Positions 1 to 8,646 of a stretch of 64,000 nt of DNA are shown here, one piece after another. How positions within the stretch are numbered: the first letter of the stretch is position 1; the number at the start of each line of letters is the position of its first letter. The stretch lies in contig NZ_CP014304.1 of NCBI RefSeq assembly GCF_001562275.1, forward strand, positions 186,001 to 250,000, read 5' to 3'. The stretch is from Hymenobacter sp. PAMC 26628. Its GTDB lineage: Bacteria > Bacteroidota > Bacteroidia > Cytophagales > Hymenobacteraceae. A model generated the notes under the pieces. It was not told the DNA's origin and made no database searches. It worked only from the letters and a program-made list of their open reading frames with translations. A program made the translations under genes and the position numbers.

Positions 1-209
1 ACGCCTTCGCGCCCGAAAAGCAGCCTGAGCTGTGGACCGAGGACATTTTTCACAATCTCTACTACACCGCCGCGCCCGGAGCGGTGCTGGTGAGCTACTG
101 CGCCCAAGGCCAGTTCCGGCGCAACCTGCGGGCTGCTGGTTGGCTCACCGAAAAGCTGCCGGGGCCCCCTGGTAAGCGCGAGATGACGCGGGCCCGCAAG
201 CCGGTGTAG
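1..209 (+). CDS. mnmD: MnmD-type tRNA methyltransferase, C-terminal end (partial)
   Basis: The gene enters from the left edge; 69 codons remain and end at TAG (207-209). The reading frame gives DAFAPEKQPELWT, then a VLVSYCAQG strand, then LPGPPGKREMTRA near the end. That order is typical of the methyltransferase domain of MnmC/MnmD (DUF752), which adds the final methyl group to mnm5s2U34 in the tRNA wobble position. In Bacteroidota this domain is usually a stand-alone enzyme of about 220 residues, so about two thirds is missing because of the window edge. An IS630-type element begins only about ten bases after the stop, so any native terminator has been displaced. Confidence 0.8.
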   Translation, partial: AFAPEKQPELWTEDIFHNLYYTAAPGAVLVSYCAQGQFRRNLRAAGWLTEKLPGPPGKREMTRARKPV

Positions 210-220
210 CTGCTTATTTA

Positions 221-1297
221 AGTAGTCAGGCAAAAGTAATCTGGTGGTTTGGGGTACCTATAGCGCGTAGCAGGTCGGTGACGTGTTGCCAGAGCGTCAG
301 CGGCGTTTGGTAAGCGTCGGAAGTAAGCCCATAATGCTTGCAAAAGCGCCAAAGGATTTCGATGCGGTTGAGTTCGGGCGAGTAGGGCGGCAGGAAAAAC
401 AAGGTCAGGCCTTGCGCCGCCCAGGCGGCCAGTTGGTCCTTGACCAGCCCGGCTTTGTGAATCGAGGCATTGTCGAGCACGAGCACGGTGGGCTGCGGGC
501 GGGTGGCTAGCAAGTCAGCCACCGCCAGCACGAACGGGTCGGTGGTAAAGGCCGTGGGCGAGACAAAGCTCATAAAGTGCTGGCGGCCGGGGGCGTGCGG
601 GTCAGCTGGCCGCCAGAAGCCCCGCACGGAATAGCCGCCCCCGGCCCCGCGTTCCGCCGGCAGGCCCACCGGCGGCTGGCCGCGCAGCTGCCAGGCGCAG
701 GGCACGGGGGCCTGGCGCGAGAAGCGCACTTCGTCGGCGCAGTACGCAGCCAGTTCGCCCCGCTGCTCGGCTTGGTGCAGGGCGGCCAACTGCTGCTGCG
801 CGGCGAGAAAAGCGTGGGGGGCGCGCTGGCTTTTGAGCGAGCGGCGCCTCCGCTTCCAGCTGTAGCCGGCCTGGCGCAAAGCGCGGCGCAGGGTGCTGAC
901 GCTGAGCCGAACGCACAGTTCCCGCCAGATGCGTGGCACGAGCCGGCGCACTTGCTGGCAGGCGGCCCCCACCCAAGCCACTACTTTTTTTGGCGGCCGG
1001 GGCCAGTTTGGGGGGCCGGCCGGCCCGCTGGCCCTCCGCCAGGGCGGCCACGCCGCCCTGCGCGAAGCGGGTCAGCCACGCCCGGACGGTATCGCGGTCA
1101 GCCGCGTACGCCGCCGCTAACTGGTAGCGCGTCAGGCCGCGGCTATGGCTCAGCACTGCTTGCGCACGTTTGCGCTCCCGCGGATGGGCGCCTGTGGCAG
1201 CAACTCGCGCTAGCTGCTGCACTTGGGCGACGGTCAGGACTATCGGGGCAAGTTTCATCCCCGAATCTACTACCTGCTTATCTTTTGACGCACTACT
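221..1297. mobile_element. IS630-family insertion sequence (first copy)
   Basis: The ends are imperfect inverted repeats: AGTAGTCAGGCAAAAG at 221-236 and, on the other strand, AGTAGTGCGTCAAAAG at 1282-1297. Both are flanked by TA (219-220 and 1298-1299), the target dinucleotide duplicated by IS630/Tc1-type elements. A single split transposase fills the interior. The element lies directly between the mnmD stop and a second IS that begins about five bases further on. Confidence 0.8.
226..1258 (-). pseudogene. IS630-family transposase split at an A7 run
   Basis: Two frames on the minus strand together make one transposase. The upstream frame starts MKLAPIVLTVAQ at 1258 and carries the N-terminal helix-turn-helix region through GRPPKLAPAAKK. 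The downstream frame carries the DDE catalytic core: ADEVRF (first Asp), VLVLDNASIHKA (second Asp) and LPPYSPELNRIE (Glu). The switch falls on a run of seven A around 986-992. Joining the frames needs a +1 or -2 shift, or a one-A-shorter transcript; a -1 shift meets an immediate stop. The core residues are intact, so the gene is either expressed by slippage at the A run or freshly inactivated. The stop codon (226-228) lies inside the terminal repeat. Confidence 0.75.
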
Positions 1298-1302
1298 TAT
1301 TA

Positions 1303-2282
1303 GACTTGTTCCTAAATAAATTCTCTTTGTTTCTTCAAATGCCAGTTCCAGATACCGCAGGCCAGCGCCAGGAGCCGGTCGTTGAACGAAGCGGACTTAT
1401 TGCGGCCGGTTTGGGCGACGCAGCCCAGGCGCTTGGCCCCGCTGATAGCGTGTTCGACCTTGACGCGGCGGCGGGCGTGGGCCGCATTTTCGGTTCGTTG
1501 GGCAGCAGTCAGGGCCGCATCGGGGCGTTTTTTGCGGCGTCGGGGCTTGCGCTGCGGCAGGCTCTGGGGCAGCAGGTCGTAGTCGGTGACCAGGCCCAGG
1601 TAGCCCAAATCGGCCAGCAAGGCGAAGAGGTCGCGCAAGCCCAGGTTGGCATCAAACTCGTTTTTAAGCAGGTGGTAATCGTGGGTAGACCCGCAGGTAG
1701 TCGGTCCCAGGTAGTGGATGTAGCGGGTCGGGTCGGCAAGGAGGGTGTTTTTACGGGGCAGTCTTTTTTTTGCCGGAGTAGTCCGCCGCCCGGTCCACCA
1801 CGGCCCGCGGCCGGTGCTGCGGGCGCTCGGTGGCATCGAGCAGCGGCACGGGCACCTCGGCGAAGACCCGTTGCAGCTGGGCCAACAAGTCGATGGCGCG
1901 AGCCGGTAGCACGCCCTGCGTGCGCAGGGTGCGTTCTAGGGCCCTGGCCAGGCGGTGGGCGTGTTCACAGGCTTTGGAGCGGGGCAGGCCAAACGTGGCG
2001 GCCAATACGTCAAAGGTGGGGTACTTTTTGAGGTAGTACAGAACGAACAATAATTTCTGCTGTGGGCTGCTTAGCACCCCTTTGCGCCCGCCACCTGTCT
2101 TGCGCTTGCGCGGACGTTGGTCGGTAAATCGGGCATCGGCTTCTTGTTGACAGCCCGCGGCAAACGGCTCGGCCAGCGCGCAAAACGCGGCCATGTCCCG
2201 TACCGTCAACGCCCGCATTTGCCGGTCATCGGTTATCGTATTCACATCAAGCATCCCCAAAAATACTATTGGGGAACAAGTC
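1303..2282. mobile_element. IS5-family (ISL2-type) insertion sequence
   Basis: The ends match as an inverted repeat: GACTTGTTCC at 1303-1312 and GGAACAAGTC at 2273-2282, each with TA outside (1301-1302 and 2283-2284), compatible with a TA-containing duplicated target. It carries one split transposase on the minus strand. Its right boundary cuts into the N-terminal region of another IS5-type transposase, so this element inserted into that older element. The right-end sequence recurs at 33437-33473. Confidence 0.7.
1312..2254 (-). pseudogene. IS5-family (ISL2-type) transposase split at an A8 run
   Basis: The first frame starts at ATG 2254 (MLDVNTITDDRQM) and holds a helix-turn-helix region (YPTFDVLAATFGLPRSKA), then the first catalytic Asp region (PLLDATERP) and YSGKKK. 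The second frame continues RKNTLLADPTRYIHYLGPT, the second Asp region (LADLGYLGL) and the Glu-bearing segment RRRVKVEHAISGAKR, ending at 1312. The frames meet at eight A (about 1767-1774). Removing one A or adding two restores a protein of normal layout. This is either slippage-dependent expression or a single indel. The organisation matches HTH_Tnp_4 plus DDE_Tnp_4 proteins. Confidence 0.7.
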
Positions 2283-2284
2283 TA
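2248..2284 (+). repeat. 37-bp IS right end, first copy
   Basis: These 37 bases occur identically at 33437-33473. They include the reverse complement of the transposase start (ATGCTTG) and an internal inverted repeat TCCCCAAAAA...TTGGGGA, and they finish with the terminal repeat GGAACAAGTC plus TA. Here they form the intact right end of the ISL2-type element. Confidence 0.85.
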
Positions 2285-3045
2285 ATGGCTTGCGCTACCT
2301 GACCCACACGGGTTGCCCCTGGCGTTATCTGCCGCATGACCTGCCACCCTGGTCCGCCGTGTATCAGCAGTGGGAGCGCTGGCGGGATGCCCGCGTATTT
2401 GAGCGTATCGTAAAAGATTTGAACGAGTTGCAGCGGATGCTGCTAGGTCGGGCAGCCACGCCCACCGCCGTTATTTTTGACGGACGTACGCTGCAGAGCA
2501 CCCCCGGGAGTGGGCACCGGGCGGGCTACGACGGGGCCAAACGGCGCAAAGGCAGCAAGGCCCACATCGCCGTGGATACGCTGGGGCACTTGCTGAGCGT
2601 CGTCGTCACGCCAGCTAACGAGCAGGAGCGGGCGCAGGTAGGCGAATTATGTCGGCAGGTACAGGAAGTGACGGGCCAAACGGTCGAGGTTAGCTTCGGC
2701 GACCAGGGCTATACGGGCGAAGCCCCGGAGTACGAGGCAGCCGTACATGCTATTGATTTGCAAGTAATAATTAAGCCCGAGGGGCAGACTGGCTTCGTGC
2801 TGCTGCCTCGCCGGTGGGTGGTCGAACGCAGCTTCGCCTGGTGCAGTCGCTTTCGGCGGCTGGCCCGCGACCACGAGCGCCTGAGCCAGACCTTGCAGCA
2901 GCTTCATTTTGTCGTTTTCGCCTGTATTATGCTCGCCAGAAATGCTAATAGTGCTAGCCGGTTGGTGCGAGCCCGGCGTTTACCTGAGCCCACTATAAGG
3001 ACTGATAAGGTTTACTTATTCGAGCCTTATTCAACTACCATATGA
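2285..3045 (+). pseudogene. IS5-family transposase, N-terminally truncated
   Basis: The open frame begins inside the neighbouring IS end and becomes recognisable at SNGLRYLTHTGCPWRYLP, the distal part of the N-terminal DUF4096-like region. The DDE domain follows: VIFDGRTLQS (Asp), VSFGDQGYTGE (Asp) and RRWVVERSFAW (Glu), then a C-terminal tail to TGA at 3045. About 40 N-terminal residues are missing because the ISL2-type element inserted there, and the rest of this IS to the left is gone. The catalytic residues remain, but there is no native start, so it is called a pseudogene. Confidence 0.75.
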
Positions 3046-3062
3046 CCCAGTAATCCAACGTC

Positions 3063-3629
3063 TTAGTAAAGCATAACCGTGAGGCTGCGGGCGCCGTGCG
3101 CCCCAATCACCAGCGATTGCTCAATGTCGGCCGTTTTGGACGGCCCTGCTAGAAACACGCCGTAGCCTCCCACGTCTATCACTTGCGCGTATGCCTGATG
3201 CATGGTGGCTACGATGTTACGCCGGTTTAGCACGAGCACGAGGTGCTGCGCGATGGTGGGTAAAGCCCGGTGCAGCATATTAGGTTCGGGCAGCCACACG
3301 GTTCCGTTTTCGGCTACTCCCAATTCGCCCCGCAAGATGGCCAGGTCGATGGAAGCCAATTGGCCAATCGGCACGTCGCTCGTTACTGCTACCGTCGCTG
3401 GCAGCAGACTCGAAGCCACGCGGTAGTTGGCTGGGTACAGCTGGCGTATCACCTCGGCCAGTTGGGGCAAGCCGTCGAGCACCACTACCCCGCCGCCGAT
3501 GCTGGTGAGCAACGCCGAAAACTTCTCCACCGTCGCCTCCCCATCGTAGGGGGGCACCGTGGGCAAGGATAGAGCAGTGGGCTGGCTGGCGCGCGCCGCC
3601 GCCAGTATCCGTTCGCGGGAACAACTCAT
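3063..3629 (-). CDS. lutC: Lactate utilisation protein C (LUD domain)
   Basis: This is the small subunit of the LutABC L-lactate oxidation complex, which converts L-lactate to pyruvate in the cytoplasm. The 188-residue product (from MSCSRERIL) is a LUD-domain protein with the typical core TSDVPIGQLASIDLAIL followed by GVAENGTVWL and, near the end, GPSKTADIEQSLVIGAHG. An upstream in-frame Met is possible. The chosen ATG (3627-3629) overlaps the lutB stop as ATGA, which indicates translational coupling. It is the last gene of a lutA-lutB-lutC operon. The IS pile-up begins within about 20 bases of its stop, so the operon terminator has probably been lost. Confidence 0.88.
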   Translation of the reverse strand: MSCSRERILAAARASQPTALSLPTVPPYDGEATVEKFSALLTSIGGGVVVLDGLPQLAEVIRQLYPANYRVASSLLPATVAVTSDVPIGQLASIDLAILRGELGVAENGTVWLPEPNMLHRALPTIAQHLVLVLNRRNIVATMHQAYAQVIDVGGYGVFLAGPSKTADIEQSLVIGAHGARSLTVMLY

Positions 3630-5008
3630 GCTTGGTCGGGCTGCTGGGCGTACCAAGCGCGAAAGCTCTGTGGGGGCGGGGTCGGCAGCTCACGGGCGAT
3701 GGCCCAGGGGTTGTAGCCAGGGGCATGGCTCAGGGCGTGGGGTACGAAGCGCAGCCCCAACCGGGCTATTTCCCCTCCCAGCTTGAACAGGCCGGGGCGG
3801 GCTAACACGCGGCTGAGCAACTGCATGCTGTACTTTTTGCTAGCCGGCAGCATTCCCTCGGCACCCAGCACCTGCCGCCACTTGTAGAGCTGGGTGTGAA
3901 TGTCAATTTTGACCGGGCATACGTCCGTGCACGAGCCGCAAAGCGTGCTGGCGAAAGGCAGTGAGGCGTGCTGGCGCATGTCGATGTTGGGCGAGAGAAT
4001 GGCCCCGATGGGCCCTGGAATAGTGAAATCGTAGCTGTGGCCACCGCTGCGCCGGTACACCGGGCAAGTGTTCATGCACGCCCCGCAGCGGATGCACTTG
4101 AGCGAAGCCCGAAAATCGGGCCGGCCCAACTGCTGGCTGCGGCCGTTGTCCACGATGACGACGTGCATTTCCTTCCCCGGCGCGGGCCGGGTGAAGTGCG
4201 AGGTGTAGGTGGTAATGGGCTGCCCGGTGGCCGAGCGCGTGAGCAAGCGCGTGAACACGGCCATATCCGACAGCCGCGGCAGCAGCTTTTCCATGCCCAT
4301 GCAGGCAATGTGGACCCGCGCCAGCCCGATGGCCAGGTCGGCGTTGCCCTCGTTGGTGCACACCACCACCGAGCCAGTTTCGGCCACCGCGAAATTCACG
4401 CCCGAAATGGCCACTTCGGCCGCCAGAAATTTTTCGCGCAAATGCAGGCGGGCAGCCTCAGTGAGCTGCTGCGGGTCAGTGAGGCCCTTTTCGGTGCCCA
4501 GGTGCTGCCAGAAGGTTTCGCCCACGTCTTCCTTTTTGAGGTGGATGGCGGGCAGCACCACGTGGCTGGGGGCCTCGCCGCGCAGCTGGATGATGCGCTC
4601 GCCTAGGTCGCTGTCAATGACTTCCACGCCGTGGGCCAGCAGGTGCGGGTTCAAATGGCACTCCTCGGTGAGCATCGACTTGCTTTTGACCACCAGGCAG
4701 GCCCCGGCCTGCCGGATGATATCCAGCACGATGGCGTTGTGCTCAGCGGCATCGGCGGCCCAGTGCACGCGCACGCCGTTGGCCAGCGCGGCGGCCTCGA
4801 ATTGCTCCAGGTATTCCGCCAACCGGCTTAACGTGTGGTCTTTGATGTCGGAAGCCAACTGGCGCAACTCCTGGAACTCGGGCGTGGCGTACACTGCCTT
4901 ATCGCGCTTCTGGCGCACGAACCAGAGCGTCTCGTCGTGCCAGGTGGTGCGCTCGGTATCCAGCAAAAAAACATCCGAGCGTTGGGCGTGGGTGGAAGGC
5001 TGGCTCAT
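3626..5008 (-). CDS. lutB: Lactate utilisation iron-sulfur protein LutB
   Basis: A 460-residue LUD-domain protein with two ferredoxin-like iron-sulfur motifs, CIRCGACMNTCP (about residue 302) and CGSCTDVCPVK (about 353). It is the electron-transferring subunit of LutABC, acting in the cytoplasm or at the inner membrane face. The N-terminal LUD region includes KSMLTEECHLNPHL and AVAETGSVVVCTNEGN. Length and motif order match LutB/YkgF. It overlaps lutC and lutA by four bases at both ends, so the three subunits are translationally coupled. Its position beside a rhamnose pathway that makes lactaldehyde and lactate gives it a likely physiological role. Confidence 0.93.
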   Translation of the reverse strand: MSQPSTHAQRSDVFLLDTERTTWHDETLWFVRQKRDKAVYATPEFQELRQLASDIKDHTLSRLAEYLEQFEAAALANGVRVHWAADAAEHNAIVLDIIRQAGACLVVKSKSMLTEECHLNPHLLAHGVEVIDSDLGERIIQLRGEAPSHVVLPAIHLKKEDVGETFWQHLGTEKGLTDPQQLTEAARLHLREKFLAAEVAISGVNFAVAETGSVVVCTNEGNADLAIGLARVHIACMGMEKLLPRLSDMAVFTRLLTRSATGQPITTYTSHFTRPAPGKEMHVVIVDNGRSQQLGRPDFRASLKCIRCGACMNTCPVYRRSGGHSYDFTIPGPIGAILSPNIDMRQHASLPFASTLCGSCTDVCPVKIDIHTQLYKWRQVLGAEGMLPASKKYSMQLLSRVLARPGLFKLGGEIARLGLRFVPHALSHAPGYNPWAIARELPTPPPQSFRAWYAQQPDQA

Positions 5009-5745
5009 GCGAAGGCTTGGTTAAAGATTTCGGCCGCGTGGCGCACTTGCAGGGGCAGCTGCCGGCGGCGCACGAGGCCCTCCAGGTGCATCAGGCAGCT
5101 CATGTCGCCGCCGGTGAGCACCTGCGTGCCGTGGCGCAGGTGGTCGGCCACCCGGTCCTGGCCCATGCGGGCCGAAATGCCGGCCTCGCTCACGCAAAAC
5201 GTGCCCCCGAAGCCGCAACACTCGTCGTTGCGGTCCAGTTCGGTCAGGGTCAGGCCTTCCAGCCCCGCCAGCAGGCGGCGCAACTGGCCGTCGCGCACGG
5301 GCGTCATTTCCGATTCGTTGGCTTGGTGCAGCCCGCGCTGGCCGTGGCAGCTCAGGTGCAGGCCGACCTGGTGCGGAAAGCGGCCCGGCAGTTCCGTTAC
5401 ACCCAAAACGCTGGTAATGAAATCGAACAGCTCCACAGTGGCCGTGCGCACGTGCTGCACGGCGGGGGTCTGGTCGATGATGTCGAAGTGCTTGCGCACG
5501 TGGTACACGCAGCTGCCGGCGGGCCCCACCACGTAGTCGTAGTCCTGGAACGTCTCGACGAAGTGGTGGTACACCGGCTTGGCGTCCTGCTCGCAGCCAC
5601 TGTTGGCCATGGGCTGGCCGCAGCACGTTTGCTGGGCTGGGAAAACGGCCGTTATGCCCAGCTTTTCCAGCAGCTGCAACGAGGCAATGGCCACCTGCGG
5701 GTAGAACTGGTCCACGTAGCAGGGCACGAATAAAGCGACTTTCAT
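5005..5745 (-). CDS. lutA: Lactate utilisation protein A (CCG-domain Fe-S oxidoreductase)
   Basis: A 246-residue protein with two cysteine-rich CCG domains: TCCGQPMANSGC at about residue 41 and ECCGFGGTFC at about 178. These are the cluster-binding motifs shared with GlpC and heterodisulfide reductase subunits. With LutB and LutC it forms the L-lactate dehydrogenase complex. It is the first gene of the operon; its stop overlaps the lutB ATG. The 141 bases upstream, to the rhaB stop, must contain any separate promoter. No convincing operator was seen there. Confidence 0.93.
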   Translation of the reverse strand: MKVALFVPCYVDQFYPQVAIASLQLLEKLGITAVFPAQQTCCGQPMANSGCEQDAKPVYHHFVETFQDYDYVVGPAGSCVYHVRKHFDIIDQTPAVQHVRTATVELFDFITSVLGVTELPGRFPHQVGLHLSCHGQRGLHQANESEMTPVRDGQLRRLLAGLEGLTLTELDRNDECCGFGGTFCVSEAGISARMGQDRVADHLRHGTQVLTGGDMSCLMHLEGLVRRRQLPLQVRHAAEIFNQAFA

Positions 5746-5886
5746 AACCGTTGGCGGACGCGCGCGGGCGCGTTAATTATTTCGAGGTAAGCTCCTTCCG
5801 CTAGGTAATCAGGCAAAATCAGATTGACATTACTTTCTTTGGAACCCATTGTCCATCAAAAGGAAAGCTAATAGCTAGCAGCTCAT

Positions 5887-7227
5887 TTATGTAAGCAAAA
5901 GTTCGGGTTTTTTGTGCGCCAGGCCTCCCTCCAAGTGCAGCAGGGCCCCGAGGGCGGTGGCCTGCGGCACTTCCAAGGTTTGGATGGTCGCGTCGGGGAA
6001 GGCCTCGCCCAAGAGCTGGCAAAACAGCGGGTTGCGGGCAAACCCCCCGTCCACGAAAATGGTTTTCTCGGCCTGCCGCACTAGGCGTATGGACGCAGTC
6101 AGCAAGTCGACCAACCCGCGCAGCAGGTGCTGGTAGGCATCGATGGCCGTGCGAAATCCTGACAAGTCCCAGGCTTCGGCGGGCTGCTCGGGGTAGGGCC
6201 CCGTGCCGTGCATACACCACGGCCGGAAGGGCGTCGCCCGCGGGTCGGCGGGCTGTGCCCGCTGCTGCGACTTGTAGAACTCGGTGCGCAGCCCGGGCCC
6301 GATGTGGAAGTGGTCGGCGATGCGCGCCACCTGGTGGTCGTGCTCGCGGCCCAGAAACAGGCGGGCCGCCGGCACCGCGTGTCCGGCCGGCGAGAGGTAG
6401 CTCAGGCAATCGCGCCGCAGCAGCTCGGGGGTGAGGGGCTGCCGGTTGAAGGGGTTGAACGTGACGGCCCAGGTGCCGGTGCTCACGAGCAAAAACGGCT
6501 GGGTGGGCTGGCTCAGATAAGGCAGCAGCGCCGCCGACGAGTCATGCAGGCCTGCGCCCACCAACACCCCGTCCACCGCCGCCGCCACGGGGTCTTGCAG
6601 CAACGGGGCCAGTTTCTGGTCCAGGCCCTCGCGCCGCACCCAGGCGTGGTAGTCGCGGCGGGTGAAGTCCCAGAGCCCCGTGTGGCAGCCCACGGAGGTG
6701 TAGTCGCTAAACTTCTCGCCCGTCAGCAGGTACGACAGGTACTGGGGCAGGTGCAGGCAGGTGTGCACGCGGGCGTACAGCGCCGGCTTGGCGTGCTTGA
6801 GCCAGTAGAGCTGCAGGCCCGAGTTGAGCAGACCCAGCCGGGGCGAGCCGCTGACGGTGGCAAAGTCCGCGGCGGCGTCGCCCAGGCTGGCATAAAATTG
6901 CTCGGCGATGCGCTCGGGCAGGGGCTTGAGGTAGTTGTAGAGCGGGGCCACCGGCTGGCCATCGGCCCCCAGGTGCACGAAGCTGGCCCCGTAGGCGGTG
7001 AAGTTGACGCCCCGCAGCTGGTACTGCGGGTGCTGGCGCAGTTGCTGCCAGTGGTCCAGCACCCAGTGCGTGAGCCGCTCCAGTGCTTCGCAGGGAAAGC
7101 CGTCGTCGTCCACGGTTTCGAGGCACACCTGTTGGTGCTCGTCCAGCAGGTGGTGCTGCTCGTCAAACAGCAGCAGCTTCTTGTTGGTCTTGCCCACGTC
7201 GAAGATGGCGTAGATGGCCTTTTTCAT
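5887..7227 (-). CDS. rhaB: Rhamnulokinase-like FGGY carbohydrate kinase
   Basis: A 446-residue FGGY-family kinase. The N-terminal phosphate-binding loop region is FDVGKTNKKLLLF, an unusual variant of the DxGTT loop common in Bacteroidota rhamnulokinases. The central nucleotide-fold motif is LLVSTGTWAVTFNP, and IFVDGGFARNP lies near the end. It most likely phosphorylates L-rhamnulose to L-rhamnulose-1-phosphate in the cytoplasm. Specificity rests on context: its ATG overlaps the stop of the rhamnose isomerase gene (ATGA at 7224-7227), and the aldolase, transporter and rhamnosidases are next door. An L-fuculokinase or related FGGY activity cannot be excluded from sequence alone. Confidence 0.87.
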   Translation of the reverse strand: MKKAIYAIFDVGKTNKKLLLFDEQHHLLDEHQQVCLETVDDDGFPCEALERLTHWVLDHWQQLRQHPQYQLRGVNFTAYGASFVHLGADGQPVAPLYNYLKPLPERIAEQFYASLGDAAADFATVSGSPRLGLLNSGLQLYWLKHAKPALYARVHTCLHLPQYLSYLLTGEKFSDYTSVGCHTGLWDFTRRDYHAWVRREGLDQKLAPLLQDPVAAAVDGVLVGAGLHDSSAALLPYLSQPTQPFLLVSTGTWAVTFNPFNRQPLTPELLRRDCLSYLSPAGHAVPAARLFLGREHDHQVARIADHFHIGPGLRTEFYKSQQRAQPADPRATPFRPWCMHGTGPYPEQPAEAWDLSGFRTAIDAYQHLLRGLVDLLTASIRLVRQAEKTIFVDGGFARNPLFCQLLGEAFPDATIQTLEVPQATALGALLHLEGGLAHKKPELLLT

Positions 7228-8507
7228 AGGCCGGTCGCCACGGCTAGCCGGCCCCGTTGGTCGATGAGGCCGGCGCGGTGGCCCGCCCGCCGGTAGGCTG
7301 CCACCGGCCGCAGGGCCCCGCCGCTTTGGCGGTAAGCCTCGGCCACCAGGGGCCGCACGTCGGTCAGGAAGGCGTCGCGCAGCACGTCTTCGGCCAGGGC
7401 CGCGTCGTTGGCTTCCTGGGCGGCGGCCAGGGCCGGCCGGTCCACGAGCAGGGCCTTGGCGTAGGCGGTGAGGATGTTGTCGGTCGATTGCAGCAAGTCT
7501 TCGAGCGGGTCCTTGGTGTTGTGGCTGGCGTCAATCATGTAGGCCACGGCCGGGTTGCGCACGGCGGCATCCTTGGCGCTATCCACCAACTCGTTGAAAA
7601 TCAAGAAGAGCTGGAAGGGCTTGATGCTGCCGGTGGTCAGGTCGTCGTCGCCGTACATGGAGCCGTTGAAGTGGAAGCCCCCCAGCCGCCCAAAGTGCTG
7701 CAAGCGACCCACAATCTGCTCAATGTTGGTGTTGGGCAGGTGGTGGCCCAGGTCCACGAGCACCTGCGCCTGCCGGCCCAGGCTCTGGCACAAGGCCAAT
7801 GAGGTGCCCCAGTCGGGAATCACCATCGAGTAGAAATTGGGCTCGTAGGGCTTGTACTCGACGAGCATGGTCCAATCGGACGGCAGCGCCTCGTAGATGG
7901 CGGCCAGGCTTTCTTGGGTGCGTTGGTAGGCCCGCCGAAAGTGCTGCTGACCGGGGAAGTTGCTGCCGTCGGCCAGCCACACGGTGTGCACGTTGGCGCC
8001 CAGCTGCTGGCCGTAGCCGATGCAGGCAACGTTGTGCTGCACGGCCATTTCGCGCACGGCCGCCTCGGTGCTGGCCAGCGAGCCAAACTTGTAGCTGTGG
8101 GCCTGCGCGGGCTGATCCTGAAAGGTATTGGAGTTCACCGAGTCGATGCGCAGGCCGGCCGCCGCCAATTGCTGCTGCACCGCGGCAACGTCGGTGGGAA
8201 TATCCCAGGGGATGTGCAGCGAAATAGCGTTCGACGAGCCGTTGAGCTGGTGAAGGAGCGCCACATCGGCAATTTTTTCGGCCAGGGAGCGGGGCTCGCC
8301 CCCGCCAGGGAAACGCCCGAACCGGGTGCCGCCCGTGCCCAGGGCCCAGCTCGGGATGGCCACCCGAAACCGGCGCAGCTGCTCGACTACCCCAGCTGCG
8401 CTGGCGGGCCCCCGCTGGTCGAGTACTTCGCCCAGGTGCGCGTACTGGAACTCGTGGTTCGCCACAAAGGGCGCGTTCAGGTCGTGAATCTGCTGGGAGG
8501 AGAGCAT
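7224..8507 (-). CDS. rhaI: L-rhamnose isomerase (TIM-barrel, RhaI type)
   Basis: A 427-residue xylose-isomerase-like TIM-barrel enzyme of the RhaI type (as in Pseudomonas stutzeri L-rhamnose/D-allose isomerase, about 430 residues) rather than E. coli RhaA. Metal-site strands are visible: WTMLVEYKPYEP (Glu), VLVDLGHHLP (Asp and His), GGFHFNGSMYGDDDL and AYMIDASHNTKDP. It interconverts L-rhamnose and L-rhamnulose and needs divalent metal. The start MLSSQQIHDLN (8505-8507) is preferred over a longer 5' extension because homologues begin there and the extension is Gly/Pro-rich. It is the first gene of a coupled rhaI-rhaB pair. Confidence 0.88.
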   Translation of the reverse strand: MLSSQQIHDLNAPFVANHEFQYAHLGEVLDQRGPASAAGVVEQLRRFRVAIPSWALGTGGTRFGRFPGGGEPRSLAEKIADVALLHQLNGSSNAISLHIPWDIPTDVAAVQQQLAAAGLRIDSVNSNTFQDQPAQAHSYKFGSLASTEAAVREMAVQHNVACIGYGQQLGANVHTVWLADGSNFPGQQHFRRAYQRTQESLAAIYEALPSDWTMLVEYKPYEPNFYSMVIPDWGTSLALCQSLGRQAQVLVDLGHHLPNTNIEQIVGRLQHFGRLGGFHFNGSMYGDDDLTTGSIKPFQLFLIFNELVDSAKDAAVRNPAVAYMIDASHNTKDPLEDLLQSTDNILTAYAKALLVDRPALAAAQEANDAALAEDVLRDAFLTDVRPLVAEAYRQSGGALRPVAAYRRAGHRAGLIDQRGRLAVATGL

Positions 8508-8646
8508 GCGCAACGAGGGGTTAGGTAAGAAAACAAGCGGGCCACGCTGGGGGCCCCATCCGCCGGCGAACGGGGCCCCGGCGGTGAGGCAAAGCACCGC
8601 GTTTTCAGGGCCCCCACCTTTCTGCACTCTCCTGCCCGCGGCCGCT

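Noticed and set aside
577..2031. A 484-codon open frame on the plus strand across the first IS elements
   Set aside because: It is antisense to two recognisable transposases and has no domain sense; GC-rich DNA keeps such frames open by chance.
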